Shown in pieces: positions 15,261 to 22,561 of a DNA stretch of 28,257 nucleotides. The notes under the pieces were generated by a model. That model saw only the letters and a list, made by a program, of their open reading frames with translations, was not told the DNA's origin and made no database searches. A program made the translations under genes and the position numbers. Where the stretch lies: positions 1 through 28,257 of the forward strand of contig CAMPIP010000006.1 of NCBI GenBank assembly GCA_946886425.1, written 5' to 3'. The DNA comes from an uncultured Actinomycetes bacterium. Lineage in GTDB: Bacteria; Actinomycetota; Thermoleophilia; Solirubrobacterales; 70-9. How positions within the stretch are numbered: the stretch's first letter is position 1; every line of letters begins with the position of its first letter.

Positions 15261-16261
15261 GCAAGGCCGACGCAGCGGCGGCGATCCTCTGGGTCGGGGC
15301 GACCTTCTACGCGCTGTTCGGCGGCGCCGACTTCGGCGGCGGCTTCTGGGACCTGATCGCCGGCGGCGCCGAGCGTGGGGAGCGGCCGCGGGCGCTGATC
15401 CAGCGCTCCCTGACGCCCGTCTGGGAGGCCAACCACGTCTGGCTGGTCTTTATCCTCGTCGTCCTCTGGACCGCCTTCCCGCCCGCCTTCGCGGCCGTCT
15501 TCTCGACCCTCTACGTGCCGATCGCCCTGGCGGCCCTGGGGATCGTCCTGCGCGGCGCCGGGTTCGCCTTCCGCAAGTCGGTCGAGGGGCTCTCCTGGCG
15601 GCGGGCGGCGGGGGCGACCTTCGCGATCTCCTCGCTGCTGACGCCGTTCTTCATGGGCACCGTGGTCGGCGCGATCGCCGCCGGCCACGTCCCCGCCGAC
15701 GGCAACGGCGACCCGTTCAGCTCCTGGCTGCAGCCGCTGCCGCTGCTGATCGGCGGCATGTTCGTCGCCACCGGCGCCTACCTGTCCGGGGTCTTCCTGG
15801 TCGGCGACGCGCGCCGCCTCGGCGACGACGAGTTGGAGGGCTACTTCGAACGGCGGGCGCTGGGAGCCGCCGTGGTCGCCGGCGCCTTCGCGATCGCCGG
15901 GCTCCTCGCTCTGCACTCCGAAGCCCGCTACGTCTACGACCGCCTGGTCGAGCAGGGGCTGCCGCTGGTGATCCTCTCGCTGCTCTGCGGCATCGCCCTG
16001 CTGGCGGTGCTGTTGCGGGGCGGTCGGCGGCCGCTGCGACCGCTCGCCGGCGGCGCTGTGATCGCGGTGATCTGGGGCTGGGGGGTCGCTCAGTTCCCCT
16101 ACCTGCTGCCGACCAGCGTCCGCATCGACCAGGCCGCCGCCCCCGACCCGACGATGACGATCATCTTCGTCGTCTTCGGCGCCGCCGCGGTGTTGGTCCT
16201 GCCCTCGCTGGCGCTGCTGTACACGCTCAGCCAGCGCGACCTGCTCGAGTCCGAGCACTGA
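15257..16261 (+). CDS. cydB: cytochrome bd quinol oxidase subunit II
   Basis: This 334-residue membrane protein pairs with CydA. The start MSKADAAAAILWVGATFYALFGGADFGGGFWDL matches the first helix of CydB, with the typical GADFGGG turn. VWEANHVWLVFILVVLWTAFP is the next highly conserved segment. Further helices and the expected length follow (8 or so in all). The ATG at 15257 overlaps the cydA stop as ATGA, giving coupled translation and equal subunit amounts. A strong hairpin starts 8 bases after the stop, so the oxidase operon ends here. No assembly transporter (cydDC) is encoded in this window. Confidence 0.94.
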   Translation: MSKADAAAAILWVGATFYALFGGADFGGGFWDLIAGGAERGERPRALIQRSLTPVWEANHVWLVFILVVLWTAFPPAFAAVFSTLYVPIALAALGIVLRGAGFAFRKSVEGLSWRRAAGATFAISSLLTPFFMGTVVGAIAAGHVPADGNGDPFSSWLQPLPLLIGGMFVATGAYLSGVFLVGDARRLGDDELEGYFERRALGAAVVAGAFAIAGLLALHSEARYVYDRLVEQGLPLVILSLLCGIALLAVLLRGGRRPLRPLAGGAVIAVIWGWGVAQFPYLLPTSVRIDQAAAPDPTMTIIFVVFGAAAVLVLPSLALLYTLSQRDLLESEH

Positions 16262-16268
16262 CTTGAGT

Positions 16269-16292
16269 CCTGGCTGGGCTTTCCCAGCCAGG
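16269..16292 (+). terminator. perfect hairpin terminator after cydB
   Basis: CCTGGCTGGG (16269-16278) and CCCAGCCAGG (16283-16292) form a perfect 10-bp stem with a CTTT loop, beginning 8 bases after the cydB stop. Without a U-run it fits the actinobacterial terminator style. Confidence 0.75.
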
Positions 16293-16328
16293 CCGCGAGG
16301 CGGGGTGCCGGTCGGTCGATGGGGCGGC

Positions 16329-17588
16329 ATGAACAAGCTCGCTCTCCCGCTGCTGATGCTCACCTTCATGCTGTTTCCGGCCACTGGCTCGGCGGCGCCG
16401 CCGGAAGGCGTTGAAGCCGAAGTCCTCGTCGGCCCGGTCAGTTTCCCGAAGACCACCGCTGGGACCGAATCCCCGGCCGTGGAGATCGACGTCCGCAACG
16501 ATGGCGACGCCGGCACCTGGGTCGAAAAGAACTTCGTCGACGGGCCCGACAGCGGCGCTTACAAGGTCACCAGCAGCGACTGCAACACGCTCGAACCGGG
16601 CGCGCACTGCTCGGTCTGGATCGTCTTCATGCCGGGCGACCTGGCTCCGAAGCAGGCGACGCTGAACCTGAAGATGGGCGACGGCTCGACCGCCGGGACG
16701 CCGATCGACGCGACCGCGGTGCCGGTCCAGCTCGCCTTCACGCCGGGCGCCCACGACTTCGGCCTCACCCAGATCGACCAGGGCGCGTCGACCGGGTTCC
16801 AGCTGACCAACGTCGGCGAAGCCCCGGCCCAGGTCGCCGGGCTCGGGATCGACGGCGACTACGAAAGCTTCTGGGCCAACGGCCCCGACTGCCAGGGCGG
16901 GCGCTGGCTGCGGCCCGGCGAGAGCTGCTCCCTGACCGTCGGCTTCAACCCCCGCGATACCGTCGCCTACAGCGCTGAAGTCCAGGCCTGGTCCCACGGG
17001 ACGTCGTTCAGCTCCGCGGTCAACGGCGAAGGCGGCCGGTCAATGCTCGAGCCGGTCGCCGGCCTCTTCGAGTTCGGAGCCGCCCCGGTCGGCACCGTCG
17101 GTGAGCCGCTGGCGGTTACGTTCACCAACGCCGGCAACCTTCCCGGCGGCTTCTTCATCGCGGTGATCGCGGGTGGCGACGTCGCCAGCTTCCAACTGCT
17201 CGACGAGAGCTGCACCGGCGAGCCGCTGGCGCCGGGGGCGAGCTGTGTCGCCCACGTCCGCTTCGCGCCGCAGCGCCAGGGCCGGCTCTCCGCCCGCCTC
17301 GCTCTGTTCGGCGAAGGCGACGGGGGCACGATGGTGAAGCTGGTCGGCGAGGGGCTGCCGCCACTGCCGCCGCTCTCGGATGCCGTGACGACTTCCGGGG
17401 CCGGGTCGGCGACCACCTCGGACTCCGGCCCGGCCGCCTCCGCGGGCACGGCGACCCACCCCGGCTCGCCGGCGCAACCACGCCGCCGCTCCCGCCACCG
17501 CCGCTTCGCCCGCGGCGACTCGATCGGCCCCAAGGTGGCGCCGCGCCCGCGCCGGCCCGCGGTCCGCTCCAGCAGCGTGCCGCGCTAG
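16329..17588 (+). CDS. secreted protein with three ASH/choice-of-anchor-D domains
   Basis: The protein has 419 residues. A signal peptide (MNKLALPLLMLTFMLFPATGSAA) is followed by three immunoglobulin-like ASH repeats of about 100 residues. Each carries the phrase DC-x-LxPG-x-C: SSDCNTLEPGAHCSVWIVFMP, GPDCQGGRWLRPGESCSLTV and DESCTGEPLAPGASCVAHVRF. Each Cys pair probably makes one disulfide, which fits export. After about residue 340 comes a Ser/Thr/Gly-rich linker, then a strongly basic Arg/Pro tail with no membrane helix or sortase motif. Such domains usually mediate adhesion or protein contacts; no enzyme motif is visible. The ATG at 16329 is the only start that gives a signal peptide. Its TAG stop begins the -10 box of the next gene. 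Confidence 0.8.
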   Translation: MNKLALPLLMLTFMLFPATGSAAPPEGVEAEVLVGPVSFPKTTAGTESPAVEIDVRNDGDAGTWVEKNFVDGPDSGAYKVTSSDCNTLEPGAHCSVWIVFMPGDLAPKQATLNLKMGDGSTAGTPIDATAVPVQLAFTPGAHDFGLTQIDQGASTGFQLTNVGEAPAQVAGLGIDGDYESFWANGPDCQGGRWLRPGESCSLTVGFNPRDTVAYSAEVQAWSHGTSFSSAVNGEGGRSMLEPVAGLFEFGAAPVGTVGEPLAVTFTNAGNLPGGFFIAVIAGGDVASFQLLDESCTGEPLAPGASCVAHVRFAPQRQGRLSARLALFGEGDGGTMVKLVGEGLPPLPPLSDAVTTSGAGSATTSDSGPAASAGTATHPGSPAQPRRRSRHRRFARGDSIGPKVAPRPRRPAVRSSSVPR

Positions 17589-17591
17589 GTT
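17586..17591 (+). promoter_or_regulatory. -10 box of the HAD gene starting in the upstream stop codon
   Basis: TAGGTT begins with the TAG stop of the ASH protein and ends 7 bases before the HAD gene's GTG. No Shine-Dalgarno is present, so a leaderless transcript is predicted, as at cydA. Confidence 0.45.
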
Positions 17592-17598
17592 CCTGGCC

Positions 17599-18267
17599 GT
17601 GATCGAGGCGGTCCTCTTCGACATCGACGGCACCCTGCTGGTCACCGGCGGGGCGGGCGCCGTCGCCTGGCAGCGCGCCTTCCGGGAACTGCATGGGGTC
17701 GATGCCAACATCGGCGAACACACCGAGGCGGGGATGACCGACCCGGAAATCGCCGAGATCGTCTTCCGCGAGGTGATCGGCCGCGAGGGCACGGCGGCCG
17801 AGCGGGCCCAGGCGATCGCCGGCTACCTCGGCCACCTGGCCGACGCCGTCAACGAGTCGAGCGGTTACCGGGTGATGCCGGGGATCGAAGCGCTGCTGCC
17901 GAAGCTGGCCGAGCGCGGGGTCCTGCTGGGCTTGGTCACCGGCAACATCGAGTCCGCCGCCCACATCAAGCTGGCCCGCGCCGGCCTCAACCGCTTCTTC
18001 GGCTTTGGCGGCTACGGGTCCGACGCCCGCGACCGGGTCGAGGTGACCCGCAGGGCGCTGGAACGGGGCCGCGAGGTCGCCGGCGGCAAGCTCGAGGCCG
18101 GCGACGCGATTTCGGTCGGCGACACCCCGCGCGATGTCAGCGCCGGTCACGGAATCGGCATCGAGGTCGTCGGGGTCGCCACTGGCAGCTACACGGTCGA
18201 GCAGCTCGAGGACGCCGGCGCCGACTGGGCGCTGGCAACCGTCGAGGCGGGCTTCCCGGCACCGTAG
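17599..18267 (+). CDS. HAD-superfamily phosphatase (phosphoglycolate-phosphatase-like)
   Basis: The 222-residue protein opens MIEAVLFDIDGTLLVTGG, with the nucleophile Asp8 and the acid/base Asp10 of motif I. LVTGNIES is motif II, and VGDTPRDVSAGHG carries the metal-binding Asp of motif IV. A cap of helices lies between about 15 and 85, as in subfamily I. Relatives include phosphoglycolate phosphatase and other small-molecule phosphatases, and the substrate cannot be fixed from sequence. There is no signal peptide. The GTG at 17599 follows the TAGGTT -10 box by 7 bases. The gene ends before a highly structured gap and faces the cfa gene on the other strand. Confidence 0.88.
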   Translation: MIEAVLFDIDGTLLVTGGAGAVAWQRAFRELHGVDANIGEHTEAGMTDPEIAEIVFREVIGREGTAAERAQAIAGYLGHLADAVNESSGYRVMPGIEALLPKLAERGVLLGLVTGNIESAAHIKLARAGLNRFFGFGGYGSDARDRVEVTRRALERGREVAGGKLEAGDAISVGDTPRDVSAGHGIGIEVVGVATGSYTVEQLEDAGADWALATVEAGFPAP

Positions 18268-18305
18268 CCCGGGCGTTTCCTTAGCTCCAACATTGGACGA
18301 AACCG

Positions 18306-18335
18306 TTGCGGGGCGGCGACCGCCCTGCCTAGCTT
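18306..18335 (+). promoter_or_regulatory. possible promoter inside the intergenic gap
   Basis: TTGCGG (18306-18311) and TAGCTT (18330-18335) are 18 bases apart. Between them is a hairpin, GGGCGG/CCGCCC (18311-18316 with 18320-18325, CGA loop), which could alternatively be the HAD gene's terminator. No plus-strand gene follows, so a transcript from here would be non-coding. Confidence 0.3.
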
Positions 18336-18341
18336 CGGGGC

Positions 18342-18433
18342 CGGGGCATCCCGCAATGTCCCCGGGGAGCCAGGCCAGGCGCCACCCAAGGGGGGGCGGC
18401 AGCCCACCCCGGACGCGCTCCGGCCGGGGTGGG
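18342..18433 (+). ncRNA. candidate structured non-coding RNA or composite terminator
   Basis: After the possible -10 box, the plus strand can fold several times. CCGGGGCAT (18341-18349) pairs with ATGTCCCCGG (18356-18365) with one bulge. CCCACCCCGG (18403-18412) pairs with CCGGGGTGGG (18424-18433) around an 11-base loop. The big hairpin at 18433-18481 follows. The gap is about 200 bases between convergent genes, with no open reading frame. It matches no riboswitch or RNA family that I can confirm. It could be an independent small RNA, a 3'-UTR structure of the HAD mRNA, or just GC-rich terminators. Confidence 0.25.
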
Positions 18434-18481
18434 CGAGCTCGCCCTAGGAGGGATTCGCCAATCCCTCCTAGGCGAGCTCGC
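18433..18481. terminator. long hairpin overlapping the end of cfa
   Basis: Bases 18433-18455 pair with 18460-18481 over about 22 bp, with one bulged C and a CGCC loop. The right arm contains the last codons and the TAG stop (18470-18468) of the minus-strand cyclopropane synthase gene. It is placed to stop transcripts from both sides. Confidence 0.65.
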
Positions 18482-19682
18482 AGCGCGCCTGGTAGATGGA
18501 GGTGAAGCCGGTCTCGAAGCCGTTGCGGGCGGCCCGCAGGTAGAGCCGCCAGACCCGCACCCGTTCCGGCCCCGCCAGCCGGATCGCCTCGTCGAGGTTG
18601 TCGTCGAGGTTGTTCGCCCAGTGCCGCAGGGTCTCCGCGTAGTCGGGGGCGAAGTCCTCGACGTGGTGGGCGACGAAGCCGGCCCGTTCCAGGGCCAGCA
18701 GGTTGCGGGAGAGGTGCAGTGGCGCCGCGTCGGGGAAGACGTAGCGCTCCGAGAACGCGCCGGCCTCGGCGTCGCTGTGGCGCAGACGGGTGATCCCGTG
18801 GTTGAGCAGCCGCCCGCCCGGCTCCAGCAGCTGGGCCAGGGTCCGCGCGTAGAGGTCGATGTTGGCGGCCCCGACGTGCTCGACCATCCCGATCGAGGCG
18901 ATCGCGTCGAACTTCTCGCCGCTCGCCGGCAGGTCGCGGTAATCCATCACCCTGATGTCCACCCGGTCGGCGACCCCGGCCGCCTCGGCCCGCTGCCGAG
19001 CCTTCTCGGCCTGGGGAGGGGAGAGGGTGATCCCGACCACGCTCGCCCCGTGCCGGGTTGCCGCCCAAACCGGGAAGGCGCCCCACCCGCAGCCGACGTC
19101 GAGCACCCGGTCGCCCTCCCTGAGCGCGAGCTTGCGGGCGACCGTCTCCAGCTTCTCGTCCTGCGCCTCCTCCAGCGTTTTCATTTCGCCGTCGCGCCAG
19201 ATCGCGCAGCTGTAAGCCATCGTCGGCCCGAGGAACAGCTCGAAGAACTCGTTGGAGACGTCGTAGTGGTGGCGGACGGCGCGGGCGTCGCGCTCCTTGC
19301 TGTGACGCCGCCCGCTCGGGCGCAGCTCGGCCGCCGGCCGCTTCGGCGGCCGCTGCAGGCCCGCCGCCCGCACCGCGCCCAGCAGCAGCGCCCGCTTGTC
19401 GGCGCCCTCCAGCGGCGGCGGCTGCCAGGAGTCCAGCAGTTCGATGGTCGCGTCGATGTCGTCGACCTCGAGCTCGCCGCTGACGTAGGCGCGGCCGAGC
19501 CCGAGCTGACCGGGGGCCAGCAGCGCGTGGGCGGCGGCCCGGGGCGAGCGCACGTGGAAGGTCGGGCCGCCCTCTTCGGTGGCCGGGAGACGCGTCCCGT
19601 CCCAGAACTCGACCGCGAAGGGCCGCTCCGGCAGGCGGGCCTCGATCTCGCGTCGCAATGGCGCCGTGGTGGCGAACGGCAT
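18468..19682 (-). CDS. cfa: cyclopropane-fatty-acyl-phospholipid synthase family methyltransferase
   Basis: The 404-residue protein has an N-terminal lipid-binding-like region (about 1-120, with HALLAPGQLGLGRAYVSGELEV) and a C-terminal SAM methyltransferase. Motifs are HHYDVSNEFFELFLGPTMAYSCAIW, DRVLDVGCGWGAFP (SAM binding), VVGITLSPPQ, IGMVEHVG, LLNHGITR and WRLYLRAARNGFETG. The Cys, Glu, His/Ile and Tyr used for bicarbonate binding in E. coli Cfa all have counterparts. It adds a methylene (or, in some actinobacteria, a methyl branch) across a double bond of membrane acyl chains. A minus-strand TAGGGT (19694-19689) lies 6 bases before the ATG, so it is probably leaderless. It is divergent from a desaturase that could make its substrate. 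Confidence 0.92.
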   Translation of the reverse strand: MPFATTAPLRREIEARLPERPFAVEFWDGTRLPATEEGGPTFHVRSPRAAAHALLAPGQLGLGRAYVSGELEVDDIDATIELLDSWQPPPLEGADKRALLLGAVRAAGLQRPPKRPAAELRPSGRRHSKERDARAVRHHYDVSNEFFELFLGPTMAYSCAIWRDGEMKTLEEAQDEKLETVARKLALREGDRVLDVGCGWGAFPVWAATRHGASVVGITLSPPQAEKARQRAEAAGVADRVDIRVMDYRDLPASGEKFDAIASIGMVEHVGAANIDLYARTLAQLLEPGGRLLNHGITRLRHSDAEAGAFSERYVFPDAAPLHLSRNLLALERAGFVAHHVEDFAPDYAETLRHWANNLDDNLDEAIRLAGPERVRVWRLYLRAARNGFETGFTSIYQARCELA

Positions 19683-19688
19683 CGTCGC

Positions 19689-19694
19689 ACCCTA
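19689..19694 (-). promoter_or_regulatory. -10 box of cfa
   Basis: On the minus strand TAGGGT ends 6 bases before the cfa ATG, with no Shine-Dalgarno, fitting a leaderless message. Confidence 0.5.
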
Positions 19695-19743
19695 CCGGCG
19701 ACGCTCGCATTTGGTGACCCTAATCCGTATGATCGCCCCCCCT

Positions 19744-20673
19744 ATGGCGACGGCAGGCCCGCTTCCCTCAGATATCCAGCCGGTCGAAAACGAGACCCGC
19801 GATCGCATCATCACCGGTTTGGTGACGCTGGTCCCGTTCGTCGCGATCGGCCTGGCCGGCTGGCAGGTCTGGGGCAGCGCCCTGCACTGGAGCGACGTCT
19901 TCCTCTTCCTCGGGATGTACCTCTTCACCGGCCTCGGGATCACGATGGGGTTCCACCGCCACCTCACCCACCGCGCCTTCAAGACCTATCCCTGGCTGCA
20001 CGGCCTGCTCGGGATCCTCGGCTCGGCGGCGATCGAGGGCCCGGTCATCTCCTGGGTCGCCGACCACCGCAAGCACCACACCTTCGCCGACCAGGAGGGC
20101 GACCCGCACAGCCCCCACGTCGACCACGGCCACGGCTGGAGCGGCGCCATGCGCGGCCTCTTCCACGCCCACATGGGCTGGCTCTTCATCCACACCCAGC
20201 GCGGCAACAAGGAACGCTTCGCGCCGGACCTGATCAAGGACCCGGTGATCAACTGGGTCGACCGGACCTTCCTCGTCTGGGCCGTCGGCGGCCTGATGCT
20301 GCCCTTCGCGCTCGGCTGGATCATCGGCGGCACCGTCTTCGCCGGCCTCACCGGCCTGCTCTGGGGCGGCCTCGTCCGCGTCTTCGTCCTCCACCACTTC
20401 ACCTACAGCATCAACTCGCTCTGTCACGTCTTCGGCGTCCGCGAATTCGAGACCACCGACCACTCCCGCAACCTCGCCCTGATCGCGATCCCGACCCTCG
20501 GCGAGGCTTTCCACAACAGCCACCACGCCTTCCCGACCTCGGCCACCCACGGCCTGCGCTGGTGGCAGATCGACATCTCGGCGCTGGTCATCGACGGCCT
20601 CGAGAAGGTCGGCCTGGTCTGGGACGTGGTCCGGGTCAGCCCCGAGCGCCTCGCCGCCAAGTCCGCCTCCTAA
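19744..20673 (+). CDS. membrane fatty-acid (acyl-CoA delta-9-type) desaturase
   Basis: The 309-residue integral membrane di-iron enzyme has the three His boxes of the stearoyl-CoA desaturase class: HRHLTH (71-76), HRKHH (108-112) and HNSHH (257-261). Additional conserved pieces are GITMGFHRH, the region around EGPVISWVADHR, and FPTSATHGLRWWQID. Hydrophobic helices lie at about 25-45, 50-70, 85-105, 176-196 and 197-216. It inserts a cis double bond into a saturated acyl chain using O2 and electrons from a separate donor; no ferredoxin or cytochrome b5 domain is fused. ATG 19744 is preferred (TATGAT at 19728-19733, 10 bases upstream); ATG 19729 would add five residues. It lies back to back with cfa and 32 bases before a tandem TetR gene. 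Confidence 0.92.
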   Translation: MATAGPLPSDIQPVENETRDRIITGLVTLVPFVAIGLAGWQVWGSALHWSDVFLFLGMYLFTGLGITMGFHRHLTHRAFKTYPWLHGLLGILGSAAIEGPVISWVADHRKHHTFADQEGDPHSPHVDHGHGWSGAMRGLFHAHMGWLFIHTQRGNKERFAPDLIKDPVINWVDRTFLVWAVGGLMLPFALGWIIGGTVFAGLTGLLWGGLVRVFVLHHFTYSINSLCHVFGVREFETTDHSRNLALIAIPTLGEAFHNSHHAFPTSATHGLRWWQIDISALVIDGLEKVGLVWDVVRVSPERLAAKSAS

Positions 20674-20691
20674 GGGAACCTGGCGTTTTAT

Positions 20692-20697
20692 TAGAGT
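20692..20697 (+). promoter_or_regulatory. -10 box of the tandem TetR gene
   Basis: TAGAGT ends 8 bases before the GTG at 20706 in a short AT-richer patch after the desaturase stop. There is no Shine-Dalgarno. A leaderless message is predicted. Confidence 0.45.
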
Positions 20698-20705
20698 GCC
20701 CGGCC

Positions 20706-22019
20706 GTGGCCGGGGCGGCGGTAGCCAGGAGCCAGCGGGAGCGCCTTGTCGAGGCGATGACCGTCGTCGCCGCTCGCCACGGCTACGCCGAGGCCAGCGT
20801 CGCCCGGGTCGTCAAGCAGGCCGGGATGTCCCGCGCCACCTTCTACGACCACTTCGAAAACCGCGACGACTGCTTCCTGGCCGCCTTCCGGCGGGCGGCC
20901 GAGCCGATGCGCGAGCAGCTCGGCAGTGGCGACGAGGCCCGCGGCGAGCCCGAGCGGCCGCGCGAGGTGCTGGCCCGCACCCTGGCCCTGGCCGAGCAGC
21001 ACCCGGCGGCGACGCGGCTGATCCTGATCGAGGCCAGGGCCGGCGACAAGCGCGTTCGCGCCGAACACGAGGACCTGCTCGCCCTGATCGAGCGGGCGAT
21101 CGAGCTCTACCTGAGCGCGGCGGCGGAGCGGATGCCGATCGAGATCCCGACCCGGGCCCTGCTCGGCGGTATCGGCGGCCTGATCGGTACCAGGGTCTTC
21201 CGCGGCGAAGCGGGCGGTCTCAGCGAGCTGCGCGACGACCTGCTGGCCTGGTTCGGCTCCTACGCCCTGCCGGCCGGGCGCCAGCGGATGACCCGGGAGG
21301 AGTGGCTCGAGCTGGGGCGCGCCTGGGAAGAGATCCGCTCCGAGCCGCCGCCGCTGCCGCGCGACGAGCGGCCGCTGCCACGGGGGCGCAGTGCCCTCTC
21401 GCCCGGCCAGGTCGCCAGCGAGCACCGCGAGAGGGTCGTCGAAGCGATCGCCGCCTGCGTCAACGAGCGTGGCTACATGGCGACCACGGTCGCCGATCTC
21501 GTCGGCGCCGCCGGGATCACCCGGGGCGCCTTCTACGAGCAGTTCCGCAACAAGGAAGACGCTTTCCTGGCCGCTCAGTCGCTCGGCCTCGAGCGCTCCG
21601 CCGGCCTGGTCGCGGGGCGCTTCTTCACCGAGGCGTCCTGGCCGGAGCGGGTCTGGAACTCGGCCGAGGCGCTGACCACCTACGTCACCGACCACCCGGG
21701 ACTCGCCTACTCGACCGTGATCGAGGCTTACGCGGCCGGCCCGGCGGCGATCCGGCGCTCGATCGACGGCCGGATGGCGTACACGCTGTTCCTCGAGGAC
21801 GGCTACCGGCAGCGCCCGGAGGGGGAAGCGATCCCGCGCATCTTCTCGGAGGCGATCGCCGGGGGGAGCGAGGAGCTGCTCCGCCACCAGATCGTCCTCG
21901 GTCGCACCGAGGAGGCCCAGGAGCTCGTGCCCCAGGCCGTCTACGTGGCCCTGGCGCCGTTCATCGGCACCGAGGCGGCGCTCGACTTCGTCAGGGAGCG
22001 CTGCCGAACAACTGCCTGA
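20706..22019 (+). CDS. tandem TetR-family regulator (two complete HTH/ligand units in one chain)
   Basis: The 437-residue protein carries two TetR DNA-binding domains. The first, about residues 11-58, contains RERLVEAMTVVAARHGY and MSRATFYDHFENRDDCFLAA. The second, about 241-288, contains RERVVEAIAACVNERGY and ITRGAFYEQFRNKEDAFLAA. Each is followed by a helical ligand/dimer domain, and a charged Pro/Arg-rich linker (about 193-235) joins the halves. The two HTHs agree at nearly half of positions, so they probably arose by duplication and fusion. Ordinary TetR proteins are about 200 residues and dimerise; this chain may be a built-in pseudo-dimer or bind two operators. It lies directly after the desaturase, so lipid genes are a likely target, by inference. 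Its end overlaps the opposite-strand ArsR-like gene by 29 bases. Confidence 0.88.
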   Translation: MAGAAVARSQRERLVEAMTVVAARHGYAEASVARVVKQAGMSRATFYDHFENRDDCFLAAFRRAAEPMREQLGSGDEARGEPERPREVLARTLALAEQHPAATRLILIEARAGDKRVRAEHEDLLALIERAIELYLSAAAERMPIEIPTRALLGGIGGLIGTRVFRGEAGGLSELRDDLLAWFGSYALPAGRQRMTREEWLELGRAWEEIRSEPPPLPRDERPLPRGRSALSPGQVASEHRERVVEAIAACVNERGYMATTVADLVGAAGITRGAFYEQFRNKEDAFLAAQSLGLERSAGLVAGRFFTEASWPERVWNSAEALTTYVTDHPGLAYSTVIEAYAAGPAAIRRSIDGRMAYTLFLEDGYRQRPEGEAIPRIFSEAIAGGSEELLRHQIVLGRTEEAQELVPQAVYVALAPFIGTEAALDFVRERCRTTA

Positions 22020-22305
22020 TGCTGTCGCGGTTCTCGGGGCTGAGGCTGAAGCGCGAGGCCGGGCGCCCGGGAGTTTCCCCGTCGCTCTGACCGGGGTGCT
22101 CGTCGAGGACCCCGGTGGTGACCATGGCCTCGAGGTGGCGCCGCAGCGTCTGGTGGCTGGCGGCGGCGGTCGCCGCCAGGTCGGAGGCGGTGGCCATCCC
22201 GACCTGACTGAGCGAGCGGAGGATGTGCACGCGGATGGGGTCGGCGACCGCGCCGAGCCAGTCGGCCGGACCCCTTCCCCGTGTTTTCCCCTGCGCTTCG
22301 CGCAT
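21991..22305 (-). CDS. ArsR-like winged helix-turn-helix regulator
   Basis: The protein of about 104 residues (MREAQGKTRGRGPADW at its start) contains GAVADPIRVHILRSLSQ and TASDLAATAAASHQTLRRHLEAMVTTGVL, the ArsR/DUF-type winged HTH with its recognition helix. The remainder (GRPASRFSLS) looks like the wing and C-terminal strand. No Cys metal-binding motif such as ELCVCDL is present, so metal sensing is unlikely; the signal is unknown. The ATG at 22305 is preceded by GAGGTAGAG, a good Shine-Dalgarno. A longer TTG start near 22452 is possible but would extend into low-GC sequence without homologous features. A perfect 16-bp palindrome lies 160 bases upstream and may be an operator. Confidence 0.72.
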   Translation of the reverse strand: MREAQGKTRGRGPADWLGAVADPIRVHILRSLSQVGMATASDLAATAAASHQTLRRHLEAMVTTGVLDEHPGQSDGETPGRPASRFSLSPENRDSIRQLFGSAP

Positions 22306-22466
22306 CTCTACCTCGGCTGCGACTCGCTGGCCCCTGTACGGCACTGGTCGCACAAAAGCGATGCGCGACCCGACTTCTCGAACATAGCGGTTTGCTGAAA
22401 GAACAAGTGAGTCTTGAGGCGGAATCCGGCGCTGAATCGACGATAAAGCCAATTTTCCCGGTTCAA

Positions 22467-22482
22467 GACGGTTCGAACCGTC
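22467..22482. promoter_or_regulatory. perfect 16-bp palindrome, possible operator
   Basis: GACGGTTCGAACCGTC is exactly self-complementary. It lies in a 256-base gap of lower GC content between the GT-C-like gene's 3' end and the start of the ArsR-like gene, whose transcript would begin downstream of it on the minus strand. A dyad with no loop is more like a protein-binding site than a terminator. CCGAATCGG (22482-22490) beside it is a second, shorter imperfect dyad. The rest of the gap, 22306-22561, shows no gene. Confidence 0.45.
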
Positions 22483-22561
22483 CGAATCGGACCTAGATCC
22501 GACCTGAACACCCTCGGTCTTTTTGAGGCTGCCCGGGTCCCCGGAAATGCCGGCTTCCCGT

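Noticed and set aside
18350..18390. Cobalamin-riboswitch-like pieces (CCCGCAATGT, GGGGAGCCAGG)
   Set aside because: The conserved CCGGTGAAA-type core and full B12 box are missing, and the site lies between convergent genes, not before a gene.
18429..20700. Long plus-strand open frame leading into the tandem TetR gene
   Set aside because: Its first part is antisense to the cfa gene and the next part is out of frame with the desaturase. Both of those have complete family motifs, so the frame is a shadow caused by high GC; only the portion from 20706 is real.
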